Shown here piece by piece: positions 6,743 to 6,834 of a stretch of 6,834 nt of DNA. A program made the position numbers and the translations under genes. A model generated the notes under the pieces. The model was not told the origin of the DNA. It made no database searches and saw only the letters and a program-made list of their open reading frames with translations. This DNA comes from Clostridia bacterium (GTDB lineage: Bacteria > Bacillota > Clostridia > Oscillospirales > Acutalibacteraceae), in assembly GCA_900766945.1 (NCBI GenBank), contig CAAFXD010000063.1, positions 1-6,834 of the forward strand, in the 5' to 3' direction. The number at the start of each line of letters is the position of its first letter. The first letter of the stretch is position 1.

Positions 6743-6771
6743 ATTATATGGGTAATACCCATATTTGTCAA
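6743..6771 (-). promoter_or_regulatory. Perfect-consensus sigma-A promoter of the surface protein gene
   Basis: On the minus strand, TTGACA (6771-6766) and TATAAT (6748-6743) match the consensus at every base with a 17-base spacer. The predicted start near 6736 leaves about 57 bases of leader with two small GC hairpins (6706-6719 and 6717-6733, sharing bases) before the ribosome binding site at 6688-6693. A promoter this strong usually needs repression if the gene is not constitutive, and a palindrome fills the spacer. Confidence 0.9.
6746..6764. promoter_or_regulatory. Perfect 19-base palindrome, candidate operator
   Basis: ATATGGGTA (6746-6754) and TACCCATAT (6756-6764) are exact inverted copies around one central base. 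The site fills almost the whole spacer and covers three bases of the -10 element, so a bound protein would block RNA polymerase. The regulator is not identified; the divergent gene starting at 6814 is a candidate. Confidence 0.7.
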
Positions 6772-6813
6772 TAGTCAAAATCCGTTAATTTATCATTGTA
6801 ACAGGTGATGAAA

Positions 6814-6834
6814 ATGTATTTCAGAAGAATACGG
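6814..6834 (+). CDS. Start of a divergent gene, possibly an XRE-family regulator
   Basis: Only seven codons are inside the window: MYFRRIR. AGGTGAT (6803-6809) lies four bases before the ATG at 6814. In-frame ATG 6808 is also possible but would have no usable ribosome binding site. The peptide resembles the first residues of many clostridial XRE helix-turn-helix regulators, which I recall commonly starting MYFKRIRDLRED. Its position facing a palindromic candidate operator fits a regulator. Seven residues cannot prove this. A possible -35 TTGTCA at 6765-6770 overlaps the -35 of the opposite promoter, but no convincing -10 was found. Confidence 0.4.

Overview
The window looks like chromosomal DNA of a Gram-positive, low-to-mid GC Firmicute, most likely a gut or rumen type clostridium (Oscillospiraceae-like). 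The evidence is a T-box-controlled thrS, strong AGGAGG ribosome binding sites, sigma-A promoters with extended -10 elements, a lipobox lipoprotein, a sortase-anchored surface protein and short GC-rich intergenic hairpin repeats. The placement is inferred from style, not from a database match.

Layout. Positions 1-1725 (minus) hold most of thrS, threonyl-tRNA synthetase, cut by the left window edge at its C-terminal anticodon-binding domain. Positions 1726-2012 (minus) are its T-box leader, with a readable threonine specifier codon (ACC), the conserved T-box sequence and an attenuator terminator. A promoter lies at 2018-2047. A divergent promoter at 2081-2109 drives a 748-residue lipoprotein of the DUF5696 type (2150-4396, plus), which has its own terminator. 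After a 220-base spacer with an extended -10 promoter comes a 254-residue multi-pass membrane protein (4617-5381, plus), probably of the YjdF/DUF2238 type, closed by a strong terminator. The spacer 5382-5638 is packed with hairpins, including a perfect 15-bp stem with a near-identical third arm upstream. On the minus strand, 5639-6679 encodes a secreted Ig-like surface protein with an IPKTG sorting signal. Its promoter (6743-6771) matches the consensus exactly, and a perfect 19-base palindrome fills the spacer. At the right edge the first seven codons of a divergent gene (6814 onward, plus) resemble the start of XRE-family regulators.

The genes appear to be separate transcription units, each with its own promoter or terminator, not one operon. 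Three of the four main products act at the cell envelope. No defence system, CRISPR array, insertion sequence or tRNA was seen. The least explained parts are the palindrome-in-promoter control region at 6743-6771, the competing hairpins at 5518-5609 and the surface protein itself.
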